Of a DNA stretch of 9,961 bases, positions 1 through 7,415 are shown piece after piece (position 1 is the first letter of the stretch; every line of letters starts with the position of its first letter). The notes beneath the pieces are model-generated. The model was not told the DNA's origin. It was given only the letters and a program-made list of their open reading frames with translations, and did no database searches. Both the position numbers and the translations under genes were made by a program. The stretch comes from Lachnospiraceae bacterium. GTDB lineage: Bacteria; Bacillota_A; Clostridia; Lachnospirales; Lachnospiraceae. The stretch lies in contig JAFZKM010000265.1 in NCBI GenBank assembly GCA_017553665.1, positions 1-9,961 of the forward strand, written 5' to 3'.

Positions 1-1297
1 CTATGGTCTCCAGCTCCCTGCCGTCTCCGGCGAACATTGTCAGGTACTCGGGGCCTTCGTAGATAAAGCCCTCGAATTCCCTTAATCTGTTCTTCTCATC
101 CTTCGCGGGCGCGTACTCATCCATGAAGTAATCGGCAAGCGCGCTCGCGTCCTTCCTCGAGAGAGGATAACTGAAACGCTGCGGTATCTCCCAGCATTCT
201 TCAAGAGTTGCCGGCCATTGTCCGGATCTTACTTCTTCCTGCTCGCCCCAGTTCATGAAGCGGTTTACCGTATACTCATAAAAGTCCGCGGCCGAGCAGA
301 CATAATTGTCTTCGTGAGTGATGCCGGCCTTAATGTCGGCATCGGGCAGAGTTATGAATCTTTCGGAAATAACGTCGCCGCCCTCATCGAATACGGTCAT
401 CTTCGTTCCCGGCGCGGTCTTTACGGACATCTCCGCTTTTCCGTCGCCGTCGAAGTCATAGACCATGAACTGGGTATAATGCGCTCCGGCGCGTATATTG
501 CGTCCCATGTCGAGTCTCCAGAGAAGCCTTCCCGACATCTTGTAGCAGTCAATATAGCAGTTGCCCGTATAGCCGCGCTGCGATACGTCGTGCGAATTCG
601 AAGGATCCCATTTTACGAAGAATTCCAGCTCTCCGTCGCCGTCGATATCGCCTACGCTCATATCGTTTGCCGAATAAGAGTATCCTTCGCCTGCTTTTGT
701 CACTCCCCCGCCGGGAATGCGGAGAGGGATCTCTATATAGTTCTTTCCGCCTTTGGCGACCGAAACCTCGGTGCATTTTCTGCCTTCACGGCCGTCCGCG
801 ACAGGCAAAACACTGTAGCTGTCGCCTTCTTTTCCGTCACGGTCGAGCCAGTTCGTTGAATCGGTGACCTCCGCGATCTTCCTGCCGTTCCTGTACACGA
901 TGTAGTCGGTGCCGGTCATCCCCGTCGCCGTGGCGGATCTGACCTCATCCCTGAACATCCTCCAGGCAAGGAAGATCCCCTCGCCGGTACCCAACGCAAC
1001 AAGACCCCTGTTCAGTTTTTCAAGTCTGGGGTTAAGTTTATATGTTATCCCGGAAGCAAGCTTCTCGCTTCTTTCGAGCAATTTTTCGTCTTTATAAGCT
1101 TCCGCGTAAAACCAGTGCGGAATGTGAGTGGATTTGAGCAAAGTGTATTCCGTGTCTTTTCCGGCATATCTTTTCTGATATACCATCGAAGGGCTGTCCG
1201 AATCTGCCCAGAAAAGGGCATAGCTGTCCGCGTCCTTCACGCTGTCCCACCCGACAGTCACGTATTTTCTGTCAATGCTTTTGATCGTAATCTTCAT
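1..1297 (-). CDS. Rhamnogalacturonan lyase, family PL11 (YesW/YesX-like), 3' end missing
   Basis: The 432 visible residues match polysaccharide lyase family 11, which cleaves the rhamnose-galacturonate backbone of rhamnogalacturonan I by beta-elimination. Residues 1-88 look like an extra Fn3-type beta-domain. Residues 93-185 are the usual PL11 N-terminal beta-domain, opening with LNRGLVAL. The beta-propeller begins near 190 with the calcium-type motif YSANDMSVGDIDGDGELE (207-224), then KWDPSNS (229-235), GYTGN (242-246), AGAHYTQFMVYDFDGDG (270-286) and GPEYLTMFAGDGREL (415-429). About 115 residues separate KTAPGT from GPEYLT, against roughly 30 as I recall them in Bacillus YesW. The N-terminus (MKITIKSIDRKYVTVGW) carries no signal peptide, so the protein is probably cytoplasmic. 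ATG at 1297 was chosen because it begins the first beta-strand; its ribosome site is weak (GTGGATC). Reading is open to the left edge, so the remaining propeller blades lie outside the window. The family call is firm; the cellular location is inferred. Confidence 0.93.
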   Translation of the reverse strand, partial: MKITIKSIDRKYVTVGWDSVKDADSYALFWADSDSPSMVYQKRYAGKDTEYTLLKSTHIPHWFYAEAYKDEKLLERSEKLASGITYKLNPRLEKLNRGLVALGTGEGIFLAWRMFRDEVRSATATGMTGTDYIVYRNGRKIAEVTDSTNWLDRDGKEGDSYSVLPVADGREGRKCTEVSVAKGGKNYIEIPLRIPGGGVTKAGEGYSYSANDMSVGDIDGDGELEFFVKWDPSNSHDVSQRGYTGNCYIDCYKMSGRLLWRLDMGRNIRAGAHYTQFMVYDFDGDGKAEMSVKTAPGTKMTVFDEGGDVISERFITLPDADIKAGITHEDNYVCSAADFYEYTVNRFMNWGEQEEVRSGQWPATLEECWEIPQRFSYPLSRKDASALADYFMDEYAPAKDEKNRLREFEGFIYEGPEYLTMFAGDGRELETI

Positions 1298-1328
1298 AAA
1301 GATCCACGCTGTCCCCGTTTTTTTAAAG

Positions 1329-1365
1329 CACAGGCAGCACACATAACAAACGTATGCTGCCTGTG
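1329..1365 (-). promoter_or_regulatory. Intercistronic hairpin between the binding-protein and lyase genes
   Basis: Arms 1329-1342 and 1352-1365 form an 11-bp perfect stem, one mismatch (1340/1354), two more pairs and a 9-nt loop. In the minus direction the stem is followed by only CTTT and then a run of A, so it is not a canonical intrinsic terminator. It could act as a weak attenuator, as a 3' stabiliser of the abundant binding-protein mRNA, or as a 5' stem on a separate lyase transcript. The pairing is read directly; the role is inferred. Confidence 0.6.
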
Positions 1366-1369
1366 ATCA

Positions 1370-1398
1370 GTCATAGTAAGCCTATGAGTTCTTGTAAA
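1370..1398 (-). promoter_or_regulatory. Candidate sigma-A-type promoter for the lyase gene
   Basis: On the minus strand a -35-like TTTACA (1398-1393, five of six consensus bases) and a -10-like TATGAC (1375-1370, four of six) are separated by exactly 17 nt. The expected transcription start, near 1363, falls at the outer edge of the hairpin 1329-1365. This would let the lyase be transcribed separately from the transporter genes. The spacing is good but the -10 is imperfect, so this remains a candidate. Confidence 0.35.
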
Positions 1399-1407
1399 AG
1401 TGCTTTA

Positions 1408-3084
1408 TTATTTTGTCTTCTTGTAGAGCTCGTTCATCTCTGCGGTAACCTTGTCGCCGCCGGAGGTCTTCCATGTTGCGATAGCTTCACGGAGAGCCGA
1501 CTCGTCGATCTGGCCGAGGATGAATGCCTGCTGAGCGTCTGCGATAATGGTATCAAGAGTCTTGCCGTCGGTTACGTAAGTATCTGAGGTAAAGCTTGCG
1601 CCGTAGTTAGGTACGCAGTACTGGATATCCTCAGCATAGAGCTTCTGCTCGAGCTTGGTGATCTCGCTGGTGTAGAGGTTACGGTCAACGGGACGCGCAT
1701 TCTCGGGAGCGGTGAAGTAAGGGATCATCTGGTTGAAACCGTAGTTCCACTGAGATGACTGAACACCGGTCTCAGCAAGCTTGTCAGCATCGTAAAGAGA
1801 TACATAGCCGTCTTCGTCGATCTCGTAGGTCAGGCCTTCCCAACCGTACTCAATGAGGTTGAGGATCTCACCGTTGTTGAGGTCGTTGAGGAACTGAAGA
1901 GCCTTTCTTAACTGATCCTCAGTCTTGATGTTCTTTGTGGAGATCGCAAGCAGGTTGTTCATACCTGTGGTAGGAAGACAGAACGCGCCCTTACCGGTAT
2001 CAACATAGCCCTGGAGGGTGTAGATAGGATCGTCCTCAGTCGAAAGTCCTACATCAGCGCTCTCGAAGTAGGTCTCAACCTTTCTCTGATCGTCAAGAAC
2101 CTGTACGCCGCAGCCTGCCTTACCTGTTCTTAACAGCTGGTCTCTTGCCTTACCGGGTGTAAGAGTCTCATCCATAAGATCCGGAACGCCGTTTGCGCCG
2201 TTGTTGATAACGCCCTCTGCATAGAGGTCACGGAAAGCCTTAAGAGCGGTGATGTACTCATCGGTCTCAACCTTGTAGATAAGGTTGCCGCTTGCATCAA
2301 TACCCCACTCATTGGGAACGCCGAACCAAACCATCATGATGTTCCATACGCCCTGCCACTGGTCAAGACCAAGACCTACGGTATCATCAACACCGTTTCC
2401 GTCGGGATCGTTGTAAGTGAAAGCATAGAGCATGTCATGGAATGCCTGCCAGGTTGTAGGCTCTTCGAGGTTCAGGTTGTTGAGCCAGTCAAGACGATAG
2501 CCGAGACCGTTACGTGCAAGTGTTCTCGAACGGGGAATACCATACATCTTGCCATTGTAGGAGGCGTTCTGACGAGTAGCCTCGGGAATGGTAGCAAGGT
2601 TCGGATAATCATCGATGTAGGGAGCAAGATCCCAGAAAAGGCCCTCTTCTGCTGCTGCAAGGAAAGTAGCGTCCTTACCTACAACACAGATGTCGGCAAC
2701 GTCCTTAGTGGAGATCTTAAGTCCAAGATGCTCTTCATCATAGTAGGTTGCTGCCGCAAGCCACTCAAATGTAAGAGTAGTGTTGGTCTTTTCCTGAAGC
2801 TCATCAATAAGCTTCTGATAGTACTGCATCTCTGCGTCGTTCTCACCGTTTGCAACGTGCTCGTTGTCGGAGGGAAGAGAGATGGTCAGAGCCATAGGAG
2901 GCTCGGGTTCGGGTGTGGGCTCGTCGGGCTTAGCCGTAGGAGCTGTGGTTGTGCTGCCTGCGCTCTGTGTGGGCGCGGTAGTGGTTGTGCCCTGGCCTGC
3001 GTTGGGATCGGTCGTTTCCTTTTTACAACCTGCAAGGCTGACGATCATTACAACTGCCAGAAGTACTGCGAGAAGTTTTCTCAT
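1408..3084 (-). CDS. Extracellular sugar-binding lipoprotein of a CUT1-type ABC transporter (LplA/YtcQ-like)
   Basis: This 558-residue protein should capture oligosaccharides outside the membrane and deliver them to the permease pair encoded just upstream. Residues 1-19 are a lipoprotein signal (MRKLL, hydrophobic core, then LAGC), with Cys20 as the expected lipidated residue. Residues 21-63 are a Thr/Pro/Ser-rich spacer. The mature domain starts near MALTISLPS (64-72). It shows landmarks of large family-1 solute-binding proteins: GKMYGIP (178-184), YRLDWLNNLNL (196-206), and PTTWQAF followed by DPDGNG (209-231). Its length exceeds that of MalE-type proteins and fits the LplA/YtcQ group. ATG at 3084 follows GGGAGG (3098-3093) with 8-nt spacing. 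Its place between a transport pair and a PL11 lyase suggests a rhamnogalacturonan-derived ligand; that is inferred from context, not from binding residues. Confidence 0.93.
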   Translation of the reverse strand: MRKLLAVLLAVVMIVSLAGCKKETTDPNAGQGTTTTAPTQSAGSTTTAPTAKPDEPTPEPEPPMALTISLPSDNEHVANGENDAEMQYYQKLIDELQEKTNTTLTFEWLAAATYYDEEHLGLKISTKDVADICVVGKDATFLAAAEEGLFWDLAPYIDDYPNLATIPEATRQNASYNGKMYGIPRSRTLARNGLGYRLDWLNNLNLEEPTTWQAFHDMLYAFTYNDPDGNGVDDTVGLGLDQWQGVWNIMMVWFGVPNEWGIDASGNLIYKVETDEYITALKAFRDLYAEGVINNGANGVPDLMDETLTPGKARDQLLRTGKAGCGVQVLDDQRKVETYFESADVGLSTEDDPIYTLQGYVDTGKGAFCLPTTGMNNLLAISTKNIKTEDQLRKALQFLNDLNNGEILNLIEYGWEGLTYEIDEDGYVSLYDADKLAETGVQSSQWNYGFNQMIPYFTAPENARPVDRNLYTSEITKLEQKLYAEDIQYCVPNYGASFTSDTYVTDGKTLDTIIADAQQAFILGQIDESALREAIATWKTSGGDKVTAEMNELYKKTK

Positions 3085-3178
3085 TTGTAAATCCTCCCTG
3101 TTTTAAAAATAGTTTTTTATATCTCACGGAAAACGCCTCCTCTAAAGCGCCCCCCGCAAAATACGGGTTACACCGGGC
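3085..3178 (-). other. Intergenic region between the MalG-type permease and binding-protein genes
   Basis: This 94-nt gap holds the ribosome site GGGAGG (3098-3093) and an AT-rich patch (about 3102-3123). A short C/G stem (CCCG and CGGG around a TATTTTG loop, near 3152-3168) is too weak and has no T-run, so it is not a convincing terminator. A TATAAA (near 3122-3117) could be a -10 element, but no good -35 lies 16-18 nt upstream of it. Transcription may simply read through from the permease genes, perhaps with extra internal initiation for the binding protein. Confidence 0.4.
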
Positions 3179-4195
3179 TTATTCGCCCGTAATTCCGGAA
3201 CGTTCGATACCCTGCATGAACTGCCTCTGGGCAAATGCAAAGAACAGAAGTACCGGGGAGCTGATGATGGCGGCCCCCGCCATAACAACAGCGTCGTTAA
3301 GTGTGTCTTCGCCTCCCTCAAGACCGAGCTGGCGGAGCATCTCCTGCTGCTGGTCGGGAAGAGCATTTGCCGCCTCAACGATCAGTCTGATCCTGGGCGG
3401 AAGGAACTGCTTTGCGGGGCTCGTGATATAAATACCGGGCTCGTACGAATCGTTCCAATGCCATACCACTGCGAGAACGAGCGCAACAACGATAGTAGCG
3501 CGGGCCAGCGGGAATACGATCTTCCAGTAAGTCCTGAAGAATCCGCAGCCGTCTATCCTCGCCGCTTCCTCAAGGCTCCTGGGAACCGTAAGGAAGAACT
3601 GTCTGAACAGGAACACATACAGCGCTCCGCGAAGTCCGAATCCGAAGAATGCCGGAACCGTAAGCGGCAGGTAAGTGTTGAGCCAGTTGAAACGCGAATA
3701 GGTAAGATACGAAGGAATGATCAGCGTCTGCGTGGGAACGATGAACGCCAGTATGACGAACACGAACAGAAGCTTCTTTCCGGGGAAATTGTATCTTGCG
3801 AATCCGTAGCCGATGAAGGAACACGAAAAAACATGTCCGACACAGGCAACTACCGTAACCAGCAGCGAGTTCTTAGCGAATACCTTTCCCTTCATCAGAT
3901 CGAGCGCGATCGCGTAGTTCTCGAATTTCAGCTCGGTGGGTATCCAGGCGACCGAGGAGCTGAGAAGATCCGAGTTTGTCATCAGCGACTTAACCATCAT
4001 GTAAAGGAACGGATACAGGAATACGAACGCGAGGCCGCAGACCAGCAGATACATTACGATGCGAAGCAGCAGCTTCTTTATTCCCGTCTCGGTCAGGTAT
4101 CTTCTCGCGAAGAGCCTCATGCGAAGCTTGAACTTGTTATCAGTAGGTAGTTCTGCGGGCTTTTTCAATTGTAATGACTCTGTGCTTGCGCTCAC
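3179..4195 (-). CDS. Carbohydrate ABC transporter permease, MalG type
   Basis: One of the two membrane subunits of a CUT1 sugar importer (338 residues). Hydrophobic segments lie near 43-68, 108-130, 141-163, 175-200, 233-248 and 302-322. The ATPase-docking EAA loop is clear at 209-230 (EEAARIDG followed by FFRTYWKIVFP). HWNDSYEPGIYIT (246-258) is typical of MalG-type subunits. The loop at about 270-300 is longer than usual and rich in Gln/Glu. The start is a GTG at 4195, chosen because AGGAGG (4210-4205) lies 9 nt upstream; the next internal Met (residue 26) has no ribosome site. With this start the gene overlaps the preceding permease gene by 56 nt, which implies translational coupling. The N-terminal 40 residues form a cytoplasmic, charged extension. 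The partner subunit is the MalF-type protein just upstream. Confidence 0.94.
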   Translation of the reverse strand: MSASTESLQLKKPAELPTDNKFKLRMRLFARRYLTETGIKKLLLRIVMYLLVCGLAFVFLYPFLYMMVKSLMTNSDLLSSSVAWIPTELKFENYAIALDLMKGKVFAKNSLLVTVVACVGHVFSCSFIGYGFARYNFPGKKLLFVFVILAFIVPTQTLIIPSYLTYSRFNWLNTYLPLTVPAFFGFGLRGALYVFLFRQFFLTVPRSLEEAARIDGCGFFRTYWKIVFPLARATIVVALVLAVVWHWNDSYEPGIYITSPAKQFLPPRIRLIVEAANALPDQQQEMLRQLGLEGGEDTLNDAVVMAGAAIISSPVLLFFAFAQRQFMQGIERSGITGE

Positions 4196-5111
4196 GCTTT
4201 CTTACCTCCTCAACTTCGCTGGTATGCATGTATTTCTTCATTATGCCGAATATGATCGCAACCAGTATTCCGATGAATGCGAAGTATATCCAGCCGAGTG
4301 CCGACGCATACGAGAATTCGGCATTCGCAAACCCGTAGGTTTTGATGTAAGCGAGCAGCTTGTTATCGATGCTCGTAAAGGAATCGACTATCGTGTAGAC
4401 GAGTGTCAGCAGCATCATCGGGGAGATCATCGGGACCGTAACTTTCCAGAAAAGCTCCCACTCCGTCGCTCCGTCTATCCTGGCCGCCTCATAGAGCGCG
4501 GGCGAGATGCTCTGAAGTCCCGCAAGGAACAGCAGTATCTGTACTCCGCTTCGCCAGAGTACGGTAACCAGCGTTCCGAACAGTCCCTGAACGACGTCCA
4601 CTATCGTCGATCCGAAATAGCTGAGCACGTTGTAGGGAATTATCCTTCCGTCCGCGATATTGAGTACCGCACGGTCAACGCCCTGATTTAAGAGCTGTCT
4701 CATGATCTCGCCGCTTCCCAGCAGGAAGGGTATGAAGAAGATCACTCTGAACAGTCCTCTTCCCTTGATCTCCTTGTTCAGCAGGATCGCGATGATCAGT
4801 GAAAGGATGATCGTGAGCGGGAAAGTCGTAAGCGTATATTTAACCGTAGCGAGGAATGTCGGAACAAATTCCGTATCCTCTACGAACGCGCGCTTGTACT
4901 GGTAAAATGTGATGCCTTTGAGCTTCATTCCGATGATCTCAACGCTCTGCGCAATGCTGATGCGGAGCGAGAAGAAGATCGGGTAAATGAAGAAGGCGAT
5001 CAGTCCGATAATGAACGGAGTGACGAAAACGAGTCCCTTTAACGCGTTCTTCGCGCGCAATGAAAGGTGACGCTTTTTCTTTTTCGTTGCAGCGGCATTA
5101 TTCTCTGCCAT
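4140..5111 (-). CDS. Carbohydrate ABC transporter permease, MalF type
   Basis: The other membrane subunit of the CUT1 importer (323 residues). After a basic cytoplasmic start (KKKKRH at 10-15) come hydrophobic segments near 25-50, 87-112, 119-135, 172-200, 229-246 and 271-291. The EAA loop (208-228, EAARIDGATEWELFWKVTVP) is the docking site for the ATPase. The ATG at 5111 shares its A with the stop of the preceding DUF5696 gene (TGATG). Its ribosome site GGAGG (5125-5121, 9-nt spacing) is embedded in that gene's last codons, so the two are probably translationally coupled. The basic C-terminus (RKRERKH at 304-310) encodes the ribosome binding site of the next gene. No ATPase gene is present here; a shared MsmX-type ATPase encoded elsewhere is the usual arrangement for such importers. 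Confidence 0.94.
   Translation of the reverse strand: MAENNAAATKKKKRHLSLRAKNALKGLVFVTPFIIGLIAFFIYPIFFSLRISIAQSVEIIGMKLKGITFYQYKRAFVEDTEFVPTFLATVKYTLTTFPLTIILSLIIAILLNKEIKGRGLFRVIFFIPFLLGSGEIMRQLLNQGVDRAVLNIADGRIIPYNVLSYFGSTIVDVVQGLFGTLVTVLWRSGVQILLFLAGLQSISPALYEAARIDGATEWELFWKVTVPMISPMMLLTLVYTIVDSFTSIDNKLLAYIKTYGFANAEFSYASALGWIYFAFIGILVAIIFGIMKKYMHTSEVEEVRKRERKHRVITIEKARRTTY
4205..4210 (-). promoter_or_regulatory. Ribosome binding site deciding the GTG start of the MalG-type permease
   Basis: A perfect AGGAGG on the minus strand lies 9 nt before the GTG at 4195 and inside the coding region of the upstream permease, where it encodes part of EVEEVRK. It fixes the start in preference to the later Met at residue 26, which has no such site, and it implies translation of the second permease from within the first. 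Confidence 0.85.
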
Positions 5112-7378
5112 CAGCGTCCACCTCCGATCACTACATAATCCTTGGCCGGGATCGTGATCCCGTCAAAGGTTTCATCCTTGTCGGAATAATTCAGGTAGAT
5201 CTTCGTTCCGTTCTCGTACGTGATCCTCCTGGACTTCTCGCTCAGTGCCTTATGCTCCGTCATGCGAAGTCCCGCGAGGGATCCGAAACTCTCCTTGAAT
5301 TCCCTGTAGGTATCGACAACCACCGGCTCCCAGTCGCTCCAGGTCGAGCTGAACAGCGTGTCCGCGTAGGTGTCGCGCAGCTTCAGCGCCGACTCATAAG
5401 TCAGGTAGAACATCGGCATCGAGCCAAACTCGATCCACTGAAGCTTCTGTGTCTGAAGATCGTATGAGAGGTTTCCCGCATTCCCCGAGGAATAAGGGAT
5501 AAGTCCCGAGATCACCATCTGTACGAAAGGCACCGCGTAATCGGTGATCGACAGTCCGTAATTTGAATCGCTGATCCTGTAGATATAGTCGGCATTGCCG
5601 AATATGTACTGGTTCTGACCTCTTACGGCGATCTTCTTTCCTGCGGCCTTCGAATCGGCCATCGTATTCTTCAGTTCCTCGACCGTTTCGGTCTTGGTGT
5701 AAGGATGCCACTCATTGAAATCCGGATATGCGTAATATCCGATATCGTAGTATCCGATCCCGAGGCCGCTGTACTTTTCGTACTTGTCGAGCATCTTCTC
5801 ATTGACCTTTCTGAGCGCCGCGGGATTTCTTAAGTATTTGAAGGTTCCGTCATAATACTTGATCGCCACTTCGGTGTTCAGACCGTTGTACGCGACGTCC
5901 TTTTCCCTGTCGAGTCCGCTCGTTTCGGAAGAAGCGGCAATGAGATCGCTCTCGATGAATACGCGCATTCCGGTGTTCGCCGCAGCGTAATCCGAAAGAG
6001 TTTTAAGTCCGCTCTTTCCGCCGAGGTGACGGTCGGGCCCCCAGTATTCATAATCGTTGTAGCCCTTCTGCCAGCTCGTGAGCACCAGCTCGGTATCGGT
6101 GATCCCCTGCATCTTCAGTCCGTCCAGTATCTCGACAGCCTGATCGAAGGTCGTCATCGTAACATATTCATCGAATACTATGCCCTCTTTTGTCGTTCCC
6201 ATGAGAAGCTGCAGAGCAAGGGCCGTATTGTCGACCTTGTCCGTCTTGACCAGCTGTCCGGTCGAGAGCAGATATTCTCTGTAAACATCGGCCATGCCGC
6301 TGTAATTTGCCTTATCTCCGTCAAGGAAGGCATATCTGATCTCCTTGTCCTCGGGGATCAGCTGTTTGTCCACACGCTGTACGAGACCGCCGGTGGCCGT
6401 CTTGCCGTCACCGCTCGAGATGCTGTACATGTCAACGTTATATACATTGCGGACATAAACCTCAAAGCCCGCCCTGTTCAGATCGAGCACGACTCCCGAA
6501 GGATAAACGCCGATACCGGTATTTGCCCCGCCTTCGGACGCATAACCGAAAACCGCGCTGTCACCGTTCTTAATACCGAAGACCGGCATCGCTGCCGTGT
6601 AGCGCTCGTAATTGTTTAACAGGTTCTCGAGGCTCACTGCCTTGTTGGAGTAGGTGTAATAAATAGCCATCTTGGCATTCGCGGAACGCTCGCCGACACG
6701 TTCAAAGCTCGTTACCGCGCCGCTTCCGTCGGGATAAAAGATATATCCCTCGTTCTCATTGCCGCAGGCTCCCAGGTAGGGCAGCACCGCTATAGTCGTA
6801 ACGGCGAACTTCGAAAGCTCCGTGATCTTTTCGTAGGGAACCCTTACTACCAGTTCATTCCCTTCGATCGTGTATTCCACGGTAATGTAGATTCCGGGAG
6901 TGAGGAATCCGTATGTTACCCTCACGCCGTTCTCAATGTATTCGGCGGTCAGGCTGCCGCAGTCCTTGCCGGCCGAGGCTTCCTTTACACCGGAGTCTCT
7001 TTTCTTTAAGTCGTTGTATTTGATCGTGATCGCCGACTGCATGTGGGCTTTCCACTGCTTGTTCGATTTCTTAAGCTTCGGGTAGACCTCTTCATCCACG
7101 ATCGACTTGTATATCTTGCCGCTCTTTAAGTCCTTTATCTGTACCGCGCCCTTGACGTCACTGTAGAAAAGCTCGAGCTGTCCGTTGTTCGCTATCGAAA
7201 CATACTCGCCGTCTGCCTGCAGATCCGCGTCTGCTTCGGGCGCTTCGTATTCATTGCTGTATGTAATGGCATTCTGTCTTGCTTTCTTTATCCTGGAAGA
7301 ACCTATAAGAAATAAGACAGCGACTACGACCAGGAATATTATGGTGCCGAGCCGGCTCAAGAGGAAATCTTTAACCAC
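5111..7378 (-). CDS. Membrane-anchored DUF5696-type protein, putative glycoside-hydrolase fold
   Basis: This 755-residue protein has one N-terminal transmembrane helix (about 12-27) followed by RIKKAR. The uncleaved-anchor reading puts the large domain outside the cell, although the basic residues after the helix make topology less certain. Residues 55-370 are beta-rich and resemble the beta-sandwich that precedes the barrel in several glycoside hydrolases. Residues 385-680 alternate beta and alpha like a TIM barrel, with strand-like pieces LVLTSW (431-436), RVFIESDL (472-479), GIGYYDIGYY (540-549) and KKIAVRG (581-587). Residues 715-755 form a small C-terminal beta-domain (YENGTKIYLNYSD). 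I recognise the overall pattern as DUF5696, a family often found beside CUT1 sugar transporters; this is from memory and unchecked. Acidic residues such as E476 and D545 at strand ends are possible catalytic positions, but this is speculation. The start is GTG at 7378, with AAAGGAG 9 nt upstream (7394-7388). The gene follows the NHL/YIP1 gene by 37 nt. Confidence 0.72.
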   Translation of the reverse strand: MVKDFLLSRLGTIIFLVVVAVLFLIGSSRIKKARQNAITYSNEYEAPEADADLQADGEYVSIANNGQLELFYSDVKGAVQIKDLKSGKIYKSIVDEEVYPKLKKSNKQWKAHMQSAITIKYNDLKKRDSGVKEASAGKDCGSLTAEYIENGVRVTYGFLTPGIYITVEYTIEGNELVVRVPYEKITELSKFAVTTIAVLPYLGACGNENEGYIFYPDGSGAVTSFERVGERSANAKMAIYYTYSNKAVSLENLLNNYERYTAAMPVFGIKNGDSAVFGYASEGGANTGIGVYPSGVVLDLNRAGFEVYVRNVYNVDMYSISSGDGKTATGGLVQRVDKQLIPEDKEIRYAFLDGDKANYSGMADVYREYLLSTGQLVKTDKVDNTALALQLLMGTTKEGIVFDEYVTMTTFDQAVEILDGLKMQGITDTELVLTSWQKGYNDYEYWGPDRHLGGKSGLKTLSDYAAANTGMRVFIESDLIAASSETSGLDREKDVAYNGLNTEVAIKYYDGTFKYLRNPAALRKVNEKMLDKYEKYSGLGIGYYDIGYYAYPDFNEWHPYTKTETVEELKNTMADSKAAGKKIAVRGQNQYIFGNADYIYRISDSNYGLSITDYAVPFVQMVISGLIPYSSGNAGNLSYDLQTQKLQWIEFGSMPMFYLTYESALKLRDTYADTLFSSTWSDWEPVVVDTYREFKESFGSLAGLRMTEHKALSEKSRRITYENGTKIYLNYSDKDETFDGITIPAKDYVVIGGGR

Positions 7379-7415
7379 TTTCCTTTTCTCCTTTCACTTC
7401 GCTTCGTCTTATTTT

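Noticed and set aside
218..859. Open reading frame of 213 codons on the plus strand
   Set aside because: Antisense to the PL11 lyase, whose calcium-type and catalytic-domain motifs are unmistakable in the minus-strand frame.
1329..1365. Canonical intrinsic terminator after the binding-protein gene
   Set aside because: The stem is strong, but in the direction of transcription it is followed by only three T and then seven A. It is kept as a hairpin of uncertain role.
2437..3090. Open reading frame of 217 codons on the plus strand opposite the binding-protein gene
   Set aside because: It lies antisense to a clear lipoprotein gene, its translation is Cys/Val-rich with no recognisable domain, and it has no plausible ribosome site. 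It is a shadow of the minus-strand codons.
3458..4150. Open reading frame of 230 codons on the plus strand
   Set aside because: Antisense to a permease with an intact EAA loop; the translation is an implausible run of charged residues.
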